A stretch of 64,000 nt of DNA, from assembly GCA_029263415.1 (NCBI GenBank), contig JAJCXN010000030.1, positions 1-64,000 of the forward strand. The letters run 5' to 3'. This DNA is from Acidobacteriota bacterium (GTDB lineage Bacteria; Acidobacteriota; Thermoanaerobaculia; Multivoradales; Multivoraceae). The notes under the pieces are model-generated. The model saw only the letters and a list, made by a program, of their open reading frames with translations, was not told the DNA's origin and did not search any database. Shown in pieces: positions 1 through 7,429 of the stretch; position 1 is the first letter of the stretch, and each line of letters starts with the position of its first letter. The translations under genes and the position numbers were made by a program.

Positions 1-1
1 C

Positions 2-82
2 GGAGTGCTGTCCGAGGACGTCGTGACATGGTTTTGGGTCGGGGGACATCGGGAGTACGAGAGGTTGCTACGGCGTTTCTGA
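2..82 (+). CDS. C-terminal end of a probable RelE-like toxin (partial)
   Basis: Only the last 26 codons are in the window, ending with TGA at 80-82. The tail reads VVTWFWVGGHREYERLL. A hydrophobic strand ending in a V-T-W-F-W-x-G-x-H-x-x-Y pattern closes many small RelE/ParE-superfamily mRNA-interferase toxins, so I infer a toxin-antitoxin toxin whose start and partner lie upstream. No other reading frame crosses this edge convincingly. The neighbouring BrnT-type module supports the reading but does not prove it; with 26 residues the family assignment is tentative. Confidence 0.45.
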   Translation, partial: GVLSEDVVTWFWVGGHREYERLLRRF

Positions 83-165
83 GCAGCTGCAGAACAACCC
101 ACTCCAGCAGTCGCCGCTCGCACTTGCACGTTCGGCTATCCCCTTGAAGATTCGCTACCCAATCT

Positions 166-209
166 CAACTTCAGCGCGCCCACCAGCGGCGCAGCTGAGC
201 TAAGTCCGT
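166..209 (+). repeat. Imperfect hairpin repeat, copy 1
   Basis: This 44-bp unit recurs at 13717-13760 with 38 of 44 positions identical. It folds into a hairpin with arms TCAGCGCGCC and GGCGCAGCTGA, one unpaired A in the 3' arm and a 7-nt loop. The change between copies at unit position 8 (A to G) is matched at position 31 (T to C), so the pairing is kept. Each copy ends just before a small gene. The asymmetric bulge recalls integron attC sites, but the outer GTTRRRY core is missing. Confidence 0.6.
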
Positions 210-248
210 TCTGCAGTCCTTGGAATAGCCCGTTGACTGAGTCAGTCA

Positions 249-560
249 GTGGCGTGTACTGGTCAAGTGGAATGCGAGTGGGATGAGGACAAGAGCCGTG
301 CGAACCGAATCAAGCACGACATCTCATTCGAGAAAGCGCGAGAACTTTTCGAGTCAGGCGTTGACTATCTTGAAGTCTTCGATTCTGCGCACTCAGAGTA
401 TGAAGATCGGTTCATTGCGATACGGCCGATCAGTCGAGGGGTCATTGCAGTCGTTTGGACGGAGATGCATGAAGAAGTCGTCAGAATCATCAGCGCCCGA
501 CCAACAACCCACCGAGAGATTCGGGCGTTGAGAGGCGGAGCGAGAGCAAGAGATGAATGA
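249..560 (+). CDS. brnT: BrnT family toxin
   Basis: A 103-residue protein with the BrnT signature: an early E-W-D-E-D-K-S-R-A-N motif, then K-H-D-I-S-F-E-K-A, and a C-terminal R-I-I-S-A-R-P-T-T-H-R-E segment. BrnT toxins are small RelE-fold ribonucleases that stop translation until neutralised by the co-expressed antitoxin. The frame opens with GTG at 249; a second in-frame GTG at 267 would remove six residues and better match the usual BrnT start, so the exact start is uncertain. The gene overlaps the following HTH gene by 8 bp, as expected for a co-translated toxin-antitoxin pair. The usual partner BrnA is absent. Confidence 0.82.
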   Translation: MACTGQVECEWDEDKSRANRIKHDISFEKARELFESGVDYLEVFDSAHSEYEDRFIAIRPISRGVIAVVWTEMHEEVVRIISARPTTHREIRALRGGARARDE

Positions 561-855
561 GGCCCCAGAACTAACCAAAGCTCAGTTGTCGTCGTCCATG
601 CTCGCCAGCCAGCGCCGGCGCCTGATGAAGGGCCTGTTTGAAAGTGGCGAAGATGTCTCCGCGCTGAGGCGCTTTGTGGGGCTTTCTCAGCCGCGCTTTG
701 CGGAGGCTCTTGGGCTCAGCGTTCATACGCTTCGCAACTGGGAACAGAATCGCCGTCAGCCAGAAGGCCCAGCTGTTGCTCTTCTTCGGATAGCCGCTCG
801 CCATCCGCGCATCATCCGCGAGAATCTAGAAGCGCGCGGCGTGAGGCTGAGATAG
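553..855 (+). CDS. XRE/NadS-like helix-turn-helix protein, probable antitoxin of the BrnT-like toxin
   Basis: A 100-residue protein. Residues about 38-75 form an XRE-type HTH (V-G-L-S-Q-P-R-F-A-E-A-L-G, then T-L-R-N-W-E-Q-N-R-R-Q-P-E-G-P). The W-E-Q-x-R-R-x-P-x-G-P-A motif and the following A-L-L-R-I-A segment are typical of NadS/HigA-type antitoxins. The ATG overlaps the toxin gene by 8 bp. The inferred role is to bind and neutralise the toxin and to repress the shared promoter. NadS-type proteins usually sit beside RelE/HigB toxins, so the pairing with BrnT is uncommon. Confidence 0.75.
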   Translation: MNEAPELTKAQLSSSMLASQRRRLMKGLFESGEDVSALRRFVGLSQPRFAEALGLSVHTLRNWEQNRRQPEGPAVALLRIAARHPRIIRENLEARGVRLR

Positions 856-1237
856 GAGATTGGAGAGTGGAACAGATCGGAAGAAGGAATCGAAACCAGA
901 TCTGCCTCCGACGTGCCAGCTCGAATAGGGACCTCCTCTCGATGCCGTCCGAAGGAATGTCGCCCGACTTTGCCTCAGCTCGGACCGTCGAACCCATTCT
1001 TCGCAGGCGTGAGCCTCAGTGGATGCGCTCTCCCCTGCCGCGAGAATCGCAGCAAGGAGAACTCTCAAGGTCGCTCACGTCTCAGACACCTCTGGTTCTC
1101 TGGTTCTGGTTCCTTCGGCCCGTTCGCCCTCGGCCGGTTCGACCCCTCTGGTTGCAACAGTTGCTATTCTGTTGTTATGAGCTATCCACTTTCAATTTCA
1201 AAGCGCTTGTCATCGACGCAGCTGGTCTAGATCCGTC
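856..1237. other. Intergenic, no supported gene
   Basis: Open frames here lack a ribosome binding site and give low-complexity, Arg/Ser/Pro-rich translations with no recognisable family. At about 1085-1150 there is a run of imperfect short repeats built on GGTTC/CGGTTCG. I see no RNA gene or convincing terminator. Confidence 0.5.
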
Positions 1238-1744
1238 ATGCGGCTTGTACACATCGCAGTCTTCATCGGCTTGATCCTTGTAGTGCAGCGTGGTTCAACG
1301 CAGCCGCTCGAGGCTTCGGTCGGTGGTTTCGAGGGTATCTGGGAGAAGTGCTATGCGCCTGGGCTCGAAGGTGTCTACGAGATCGATTCGGGGTTTCTAG
1401 TCCTAATGCCGGCTGGCGAGTACTACGACGCGAGTGAGAGCTGCTGCAGTCTCGACGACGTTGATCCGAAGCCACCTTTCTGGGAACGGAATGTGTATCG
1501 TGTGGAGGGGGAAGTAGTCGTGCTCACCAGCCACAACTATTCTGGCCGAGTGGTTGAGCGTAGGCTCGTTCTGCGGGAGCAAAGAGAAACAGTGCTGTTC
1601 GATGAACCCCGTGGTGCTCCGAGATTGCGCGACGTGTTGGCCGGCGCAAACAACGACAGCCTGAGCTACGGGTATTGCCGGGTGTATCCGAGCTGGCCCG
1701 TGCGCGATGCGCCGCATAACAACCCGCTCGTCAAGGCCCCTTGA
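1238..1744 (+). CDS. Hypothetical secreted protein
   Basis: 168 residues, not recognised. The N-terminus has an Arg at residue 2, a hydrophobic core (about residues 4-17, V-H-I-A-V-F-I-G-L-I-L-V-V) and a likely signal-peptidase site near G-S-T-Q-P, so export is likely. The mature part is rich in aromatic residues and contains four cysteines (K-C-Y, S-C-C-S, Y-C-R) that could form disulfides in the periplasm. No lipobox is clear. It stands alone, with gene-poor DNA on both sides and no good Shine-Dalgarno, so expression is uncertain, but the frame is long and its composition looks coding. Confidence 0.6.
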   Translation: MRLVHIAVFIGLILVVQRGSTQPLEASVGGFEGIWEKCYAPGLEGVYEIDSGFLVLMPAGEYYDASESCCSLDDVDPKPPFWERNVYRVEGEVVVLTSHNYSGRVVERRLVLREQRETVLFDEPRGAPRLRDVLAGANNDSLSYGYCRVYPSWPVRDAPHNNPLVKAP

Positions 1745-2386
1745 TTAGACGCCTTCAACGCTTGTCGCAGGCCGCGTTGGGGAGCGCGTTCCGGCTGCCG
1801 GTTTCAAAGCGCGATCGCAGATCAGCCTTGAGATGGTCTACCTTTCTATCGGTGGCGGCCCTGCCGATTCTTCATGAACGAGTGCCGCCCGCGCGGCGGT
1901 GGGCTGCCGTTCTCGGCAGCGCTCCGCGCGGCTGACACAAGAGACGAACAACTACACACCGGCGCTTGCCAGCCGGAATCTGCGTCGTCTGCTCGTTCGC
2001 GTTTCGCTAACACGGCGAGACGGATCCGTTCGATGCCAGGCACAGCTACGACCGACCCTCTCTACGTTCTACGTGTCCCTCGTCCAGGAAGCTGCTTGCC
2101 AAGCGGCCGAAGGTTCAGCGATGAAAGGCAGATAGGGCCACAGGAAGCAGTGTCCGCTGTGTTCGAGATTGATACGTTCTAGCGAAAGAGAATGAGCCAG
2201 TGCCCGCTTGGGGCATGAGGCACGCGATTCGACTCCGCTGCGCTTGTGTCTCGTCTGTCTCGTCGGAGACGACTCTGGTCGCTGCACGCGCGGTCGAAAA
2301 CCCTTGATGGGTACCAGGAATCCTGGAGAGGCCAACGTCAAGCCGCGTCCTGAAATACACCTAGCACCAACACCAAGGATCTCGAT
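1745..2386. other. 640-bp gap without a supported gene; thiolase leader at its end
   Basis: Short frames on both strands do not resemble any family and have no usable start signals. The last 20 bases hold an AAGGA Shine-Dalgarno at 2372-2376, 10 bp before the thiolase ATG. I see no clear sigma-70 promoter, tRNA or repeat. Confidence 0.5.
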
Positions 2387-3616
2387 ATGACGCAAGAAGC
2401 CTGGATCATCGATGCAGTTCGCACCCCCCGGGGCATTGGCAAGCAGGGCAAAGGAGCCCTCTCCCACCTTCATCCCCAACGGCTAGCAGCCACCACGCTC
2501 GCTGCACTGAGGGACCGCAACGATCTCGACACCTCCGAGGTCGACGATGTGATCTGGGGTTGCTCCAGCCAAAAGGGAAAGCAGGGAGCTTGCATCGGAC
2601 GCATGGCTGCGCTCGACGCGGGTTGGAACACCAAAGCCGGTGGCGTGACTTTGGACCGCTTCTGCGGTTCGGGCATCACCTCGGTCAACCTGGGTGCTGC
2701 CACCATCATGGCCGGCATGGAAGATTGTGTGGTTTCGGGCGGCATCGAAATGATGTCTTACACAGCAACACTCGGCGGTGGCACCATGGACGCAGGCAAC
2801 CTACACCTGCGCGATCTGCACCCGCAGTGGCATCAAGGCATCTGCGCTGACGTGATCGCAACGCAAGAGGGCTTCAGCCAAGAAGACGTCAACCAAATCG
2901 GATATGTCTCGCAGCAACGCGCCAAGGTTGCGATTGAGCAAGGCCGGTTCCAACGCAGCGTTGTTCCGGTCTACAACGACGACGGCTCAGTCGCGCTGGA
3001 CCATGACGAGTATCCGCGGCCCGAAACCACCTTGGAGGGCTTGGCCGGACTGAATCCGGCCTTTGGCAAGTTCATGGACTTTCCGATCGACGACACGGGC
3101 GAAACTTTCGACCAACTGGTCCGCCGCACCTACCCCGATATCGAAATCAACCACGTGCACCACGCCGGCAACTCGTCAGGCGTGGTCGACGGGGCCGCTT
3201 GCCTCTTGCTGGCGTCTCCCGAATACGCGAAGTCTCAAGGATGGCAGCCGCGCGCCAAAGTGATCGCCATGGCCAACACCGCCGGTGACCCCACTTTGAT
3301 GCTCAACGAGCCAGGTCCGGCAGCGCGCAAAGTTCTGAAAAAGGCCGGCATGACCCTTGATGACATCGATCTGATCGAGATCAACGAGGCCTTCGCGGTG
3401 GTGGCGGCAAAGTTCATGCGTGACCTCAACGCTGACCCGGAGAAGTGCAACGTCAACGGCGGGTCGATCGCGCTAGGCCATCCGATTGCAGCAACCGGGT
3501 CCATGCTCATTGGCACCGTAATCGACGAGCTGGAGCGCCGCGATCTCAGCACCGGCCTGGTCACTATGTGTGCCGCTGGCGGTATGGCTCCGGCGGTCAT
3601 CGTTGAGCGGGTCTGA
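2387..3616 (+). CDS. Acetyl-CoA C-acetyltransferase / 3-ketoacyl-CoA thiolase
   Basis: A 409-residue full-length thiolase. The acylated nucleophile is C93 in R-F-C-G-S-G, the catalytic His is H365 in A-L-G-H-P-I-A-A-T-G, and the second cysteine is C395 in T-M-C-A-A-G-G-M. The N-E-A-F motif near residues 333-336 is present. These enzymes either condense two acetyl-CoA or cleave 3-ketoacyl-CoA at the end of beta-oxidation; the sequence does not tell which chain length is preferred. The gene stands alone, with no hydratase/dehydrogenase partner, in front of a convergent kinase gene. The ATG at 2387 has a well-placed AAGGA. Confidence 0.93.
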   Translation: MTQEAWIIDAVRTPRGIGKQGKGALSHLHPQRLAATTLAALRDRNDLDTSEVDDVIWGCSSQKGKQGACIGRMAALDAGWNTKAGGVTLDRFCGSGITSVNLGAATIMAGMEDCVVSGGIEMMSYTATLGGGTMDAGNLHLRDLHPQWHQGICADVIATQEGFSQEDVNQIGYVSQQRAKVAIEQGRFQRSVVPVYNDDGSVALDHDEYPRPETTLEGLAGLNPAFGKFMDFPIDDTGETFDQLVRRTYPDIEINHVHHAGNSSGVVDGAACLLLASPEYAKSQGWQPRAKVIAMANTAGDPTLMLNEPGPAARKVLKKAGMTLDDIDLIEINEAFAVVAAKFMRDLNADPEKCNVNGGSIALGHPIAATGSMLIGTVIDELERRDLSTGLVTMCAAGGMAPAVIVERV

Positions 3617-4069
3617 TTCCTAGGGTTGAGGGGGTCTAGGGTATAAGGCTGATAGGCGGAGGGGGTCGGAGCCTTCTACTACACGAGACGATGCCAGTCA
3701 GACTCGGGTCGACACTGCGTTCCTGCCGCCTCACTCAGCCGCCTGCATCTCCACTTGGCTCAGCGATTGTTAGCTGGGAAGCTCGTACAACTTCAGCGAG
3801 AACGATCCGCTGCTGCTGTAGAACACGCCGACCCTCTCTACCCCGGCCCTGCTGCGCGCTGCAGAACAACCACCTGGCGGTGTTCGAGGGGTCCAGCTGG
3901 TACTGCGTGGTTCCACCAGAGTCCCGCTTGTCCAGCGTGGCACCTCGAGTCCCGCGCACTCGTCCAGGTTGGTTTGAGCGATCCAGGCTCGCGAATCGGG
4001 CATGGCTCTCCTGGGAGCGCACCGGATCCGCTCTGCTCCGTCTTGCGTCCAGACGCCTAAGGTCGAGGT
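3617..4069. other. Intergenic between convergent genes; possible decayed coding remnant
   Basis: The thiolase and kinase genes converge here. On the minus strand, around 3735-4022, two overlapping frames each contain protein-like stretches: one reads S-G-G-T-T-Q-Y-Q-L-D-P-S-N-T-A-R-W-L-F, the other ends G-V-F-Y-S-S-S-G-S-F-S-L-K-L-Y-E-L-P-S before a stop near 3770. Read across a frameshift they could be the C-terminus of an exported beta-rich protein. No start or family can be assigned. A G-rich stretch lies at 3625-3675. Confidence 0.3.
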
Positions 4070-6889
4070 CTAGGAGGATGCCTCGGGAATGGCCAGCAGG
4101 TTGGACACGAGCGAAAGAAGTTCTTCGATTCTAAAGGGCTTGGCCAAGAAGCCTGAGATATCAGGCGCTGAGAACTGCTGTCTCAAGTCGAGTTCAGAAT
4201 ACCCACTGGTCAGAATCACCGGCACTTTGGAAACGCTCTTGACGGCTGCAAGGAACTGCGCCCCGTCCATTACCGGCATCGTGGCGTCGACAATGATGAG
4301 GGAGATCTGCTCAGCTCTTTCGGTCACAATCTCAAGGCCCTCAAGACCGTTGCGGGCCTGGAGCACAGTCAGTCCCGCGGCTTCCAGTGAGATCCTCATC
4401 AGTTTGCGAAGAATGGGTTCATCGTCGATCACCAGGACCGTCTGGCCTGAGACCATCGCGGTCGATGTGCTCGTCTGAGCGTCCTGGGACTTCGGTTGTT
4501 TGACAGTCGGAAGCTGGAAGACCACTCGTGCGCAGGTGCCCTGGTCTGGGATGGAGTCGATGAACAGGGCGCCTGAGTGCCCCTGGACGATTCCAAGAGT
4601 CGCAGCGAGGCCGAGGCCTCGACCCGCGAGCTTGGTGGAAAAGAACGGATCGAACATCTGGGCCAACACGTGCTCATCCATGCCGACCCCTGTATCTCGG
4701 ACCTCAAGGAACGGATAGTTACCCGGCTTCAGGTCCCCGCCCGCGCGCGCTCGAATCAGTTCCTTAGAACTCACTGCTGCGCTGCCGGTGGTGATCACGA
4801 TCTCTCCGCCTTCGTCCGGCAAGGCCTCCGAGGCATTGGTGATCAAGTTCATCACTACTTGCCTGATCTGCACGGGATCGCCTTCGACGGGGGCCGAATT
4901 CGTGTCAACGATGAGTTCGGCCTTCTTCGAGATAGATGCGGTCAGTAAGGCCAACATCTCCTGGACGATTTCAGCCAGATCGAGACGCTCGACTTTGAAT
5001 GGCGCCTTGCCGGTGTAGGCGAGCATCTGCTGCACCAGCTCTGCTGCCCGCGCGCCTCCCAGGTGTGTTTCATTCAAGAGGCTGGTGATCTGCGGATCGG
5101 ATGCACTCTTGGCGATCGCAAGTTCCACATTGCCCATCATGCCCGCGAGGAGATTGTTGAAGTCGTGAGCGATACCGCCCGACAAGATCCCCAGACTCTC
5201 CAGCTTCTGCGCCTCTCGCATACGCCGGTCTAGTAATTCCTTCTCTTGTTTCGCCTGCATCCTGCGGGTGACGTCGCGGCTGGTAGCCAACATGCGCAAG
5301 GCTTGGCCAGAGGCGTCTCGCGCAACGACTTTGCCTAGCTCCTCGAACCACAAGCATTCGCCGGTGCGTGTGTGCCGGCGCACAACTACTTCAAGGCGAT
5401 CCGAGTCACCCTTGATGCAATCGATCAGAGCCTTGGAGTGTCGAGGCCTATCGTCTGGGTGCAAGCTGTCCTCCCAGATGCGCGTTCGCTCCTCGGCGGC
5501 GGTCACGTCCTTCCCGTTGAATCCCAAGGTTTCAAGGGCACGGTCGCTCAGAAAGAATTGCCCGCCTTCGAGGTCCCAATCACCGACGCCTTCCGAAACT
5601 GCTTCGAGGGTTAGCCTAAGTGAATGGTTGCTGCCATGCAGCGCCTTCTCCGCGCGCGTTCGGAGCTCCACTTCGCCTTTTAGAGCGGAGTTCGCGCGGC
5701 GAAGGTCTCTAGTTCGCTCTTCAACATGTTCCTCGAGTTGCGATTGATGCTCGGTCAATTGCTCTTGGGCTGCGATCCGTTGGGCGGCCTCGGTCCGAAG
5801 TGTGGCGTTGGCGGCAGCGAGTTCGCTGGTTCGATTCCTCACCAGCCGCTCGGCGCGATGCCGACGCTTGTTCAGGGTAGCAACGTAGATCGCAGCGAGG
5901 GCCGACAGCAGAAGACCAGCGATGCCTAGCAGGATGGGCGCTGCAGATGCATGAAGGAAATCCTGGGTTGGAAAAGCCCTAGCCTCCCAGACCCGGCCTC
6001 CCCATGAGACGAACGCGCTGGCGTAAGAGCCGGTTTCAACGCGCTCGCGTGTACCCGCATGGGGTGTTGCCTGGGCGACCCGTCGCGGTCCGGCGGGCGA
6101 GGAGATGTCCCAAACCTCGAGGTCGAACGGCAAGTCCTCGAAGGCGGACAGGGCCCGGTCGAGGAGGTCCTGAACGCGAACGACACCGGTGATGACACCA
6201 GAAGGTTGGTTGGCCTCTGAGCGTGGTCGAAACTGCGGCAGAACGGCCAATACACCGTACGCCGAGTTGTCATTCTCTCCGAGCTGAATGGGGGCAGTGA
6301 CCGTGAGTTGGTTGGTTCTAGCCGAGAGTTCGATGGCAGTGCGCCTGTTGGCTTCAGACAGGACGTCGAAGCCTAGGGCGTTCTCGTAGTCAGTTCGGGG
6401 CTCCACCCACAGGACCGGGAAGTAATGGCTGCGCCGCGCTGCGGGCATCATGGTCTCGCCAGCGTTGGCTTGCCGCTCGGTGATGCGAAAGCCGGGGTAC
6501 CCATGGGCACGGCCCTCGTCCTCGAAGGCTTGGCGGTCAGAGTGGAGGACGCGGGGGTTCCAGGTGAGCGCTACGAGAGCGCGATTGCGCTCGAGAAGAG
6601 GCTTGGTGAATAGGTGAAAGCTTTCGCGATCGACAACGCCTGCGTGATCAAGAAACAAGCGGACATTGTCGAGCGCGACCGCGAGGCTTTGTGTTTCTGT
6701 TTGAAACACTGCGGTGCGGTCGTGCAGTTGCAGCTGTAGCCGAGACGCGGCTGCGTCGCGTGAGTATCCACGGGCTTGGTGCCAACCCCAGAAACTAAGC
6801 GCGACCCCTAACAACAACACGATCCACGGGCTGGCCGCGCTGAAACGCGGCCGTGCGCTTGCTCGACCATTCGCGGTTCGCGTGGCCAT
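4070..6889 (-). CDS. Membrane-bound hybrid sensor histidine kinase (CHASE-PAS-HisKA-HATPase-REC)
   Basis: 939 residues. The order is: TM helix about 22-40, a periplasmic CHASE-type domain about 60-300, TM helix about 315-338, a long coiled coil about 340-420, a PAS domain about 425-545, HisKA with phospho-acceptor H575 in G-G-I-A-H-D-F-N-N, HATPase with the N box near 690 and G boxes near 732 and 757, and a C-terminal receiver with D868 (V-D-A-T-M-P-V-M-D-G) and K917. It probably senses an external ligand through CHASE and passes phosphate to its own receiver. No cognate response regulator, Hpt protein or DNA-binding output is adjacent, so the downstream target is unknown. The D-F-N-N H box matches the HisKA class often fused to receivers. 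Confidence 0.92.
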   Translation of the reverse strand: MATRTANGRASARPRFSAASPWIVLLLGVALSFWGWHQARGYSRDAAASRLQLQLHDRTAVFQTETQSLAVALDNVRLFLDHAGVVDRESFHLFTKPLLERNRALVALTWNPRVLHSDRQAFEDEGRAHGYPGFRITERQANAGETMMPAARRSHYFPVLWVEPRTDYENALGFDVLSEANRRTAIELSARTNQLTVTAPIQLGENDNSAYGVLAVLPQFRPRSEANQPSGVITGVVRVQDLLDRALSAFEDLPFDLEVWDISSPAGPRRVAQATPHAGTRERVETGSYASAFVSWGGRVWEARAFPTQDFLHASAAPILLGIAGLLLSALAAIYVATLNKRRHRAERLVRNRTSELAAANATLRTEAAQRIAAQEQLTEHQSQLEEHVEERTRDLRRANSALKGEVELRTRAEKALHGSNHSLRLTLEAVSEGVGDWDLEGGQFFLSDRALETLGFNGKDVTAAEERTRIWEDSLHPDDRPRHSKALIDCIKGDSDRLEVVVRRHTRTGECLWFEELGKVVARDASGQALRMLATSRDVTRRMQAKQEKELLDRRMREAQKLESLGILSGGIAHDFNNLLAGMMGNVELAIAKSASDPQITSLLNETHLGGARAAELVQQMLAYTGKAPFKVERLDLAEIVQEMLALLTASISKKAELIVDTNSAPVEGDPVQIRQVVMNLITNASEALPDEGGEIVITTGSAAVSSKELIRARAGGDLKPGNYPFLEVRDTGVGMDEHVLAQMFDPFFSTKLAGRGLGLAATLGIVQGHSGALFIDSIPDQGTCARVVFQLPTVKQPKSQDAQTSTSTAMVSGQTVLVIDDEPILRKLMRISLEAAGLTVLQARNGLEGLEIVTERAEQISLIIVDATMPVMDGAQFLAAVKSVSKVPVILTSGYSELDLRQQFSAPDISGFLAKPFRIEELLSLVSNLLAIPEASS

Positions 6890-7020
6890 CGATGTGCCTG
6901 CCCCTCTGCTTTCTTGTGCGCTGTTGTTCCCGTTCTTGTGGCGCCGTTCACAACATAGCAGGTCCGTACGTGGGGCTCGGAGCCGCGAAGGCGCCCGCTT
7001 CTTGCTGTGGGGCAGTGCAG

Positions 7021-7041
7021 ATACTTCGCCACGTGTAGTAT
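7021..7041 (+). promoter_or_regulatory. Candidate PadR operator upstream of the first PadR-permease pair
   Basis: Inverted repeat ATACT-N11-AGTAT, 56 bp before the regulator ATG; AGTATCG recurs at 7052-7058. PadR regulators commonly repress their own operon from palindromes of this kind. A TACT-N4-AGTA element sits before the PadR gene at 27978. The assignment rests on position and symmetry only. Confidence 0.35.
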
Positions 7042-7096
7042 CGTGTGAAGGAGTATCGATGAGGCGAAACCAACCGTAGCGTCCGGGAGGACTTGA

Positions 7097-7429
7097 ATGT
7101 TTAGTGCCGACCTAAAGCGAGGCAGCATGGAGATGCTGATCCTCTCAGTGTTAGAGGGCCCTCCGTGCCACGGATATGAAATAGGCAAGTCTCTGGAGCG
7201 CTGTTCGGGAGGCAAGCTTGAGTTCAGGGTTTCGACCCTCTACTCGGTGCTCTATCGCATGGAGAAGCGGAAGTGGATCAAGGGGCGATGGGTGGAAAAG
7301 CAAGGACAGCGTCGGCGGTGCTACTACAGATTGACGCCGGCCGGTCGCAAGATCCTCTCGCAGCAGCGGGAGGAGTGGGCGTCGTTTGTCGAAACCGTTG
7401 AGCTAGTCGTGGGGATGCACGGTGCCTAA
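7097..7429 (+). CDS. PadR family transcriptional regulator
   Basis: 110 residues: winged HTH typical of PadR-s1, with an M-E-M-L-I-L-S-V-L start, the H-G-Y-E-I motif, and the V-S-T-L-Y-S-V-L-Y-R-M-E recognition helix followed by the wing G-R-W-V-E-K. Its stop overlaps the following permease gene by 8 bp, so the two are co-translated. PadR proteins of this kind usually repress their own operon and release it on a stress or drug signal. It resembles the PadR at 24578 more than the other two in this window. The ATG at 7097 is preceded by a GGGAGGA ribosome site. Confidence 0.9.
   Translation: MFSADLKRGSMEMLILSVLEGPPCHGYEIGKSLERCSGGKLEFRVSTLYSVLYRMEKRKWIKGRWVEKQGQRRRCYYRLTPAGRKILSQQREEWASFVETVELVVGMHGA

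Noticed and set aside
867-1274. Open frame of 135 codons
   Set aside because: Low-complexity Arg/Ser/Pro translation, no ribosome site, no family, and it overlaps the secreted-protein gene in another frame.
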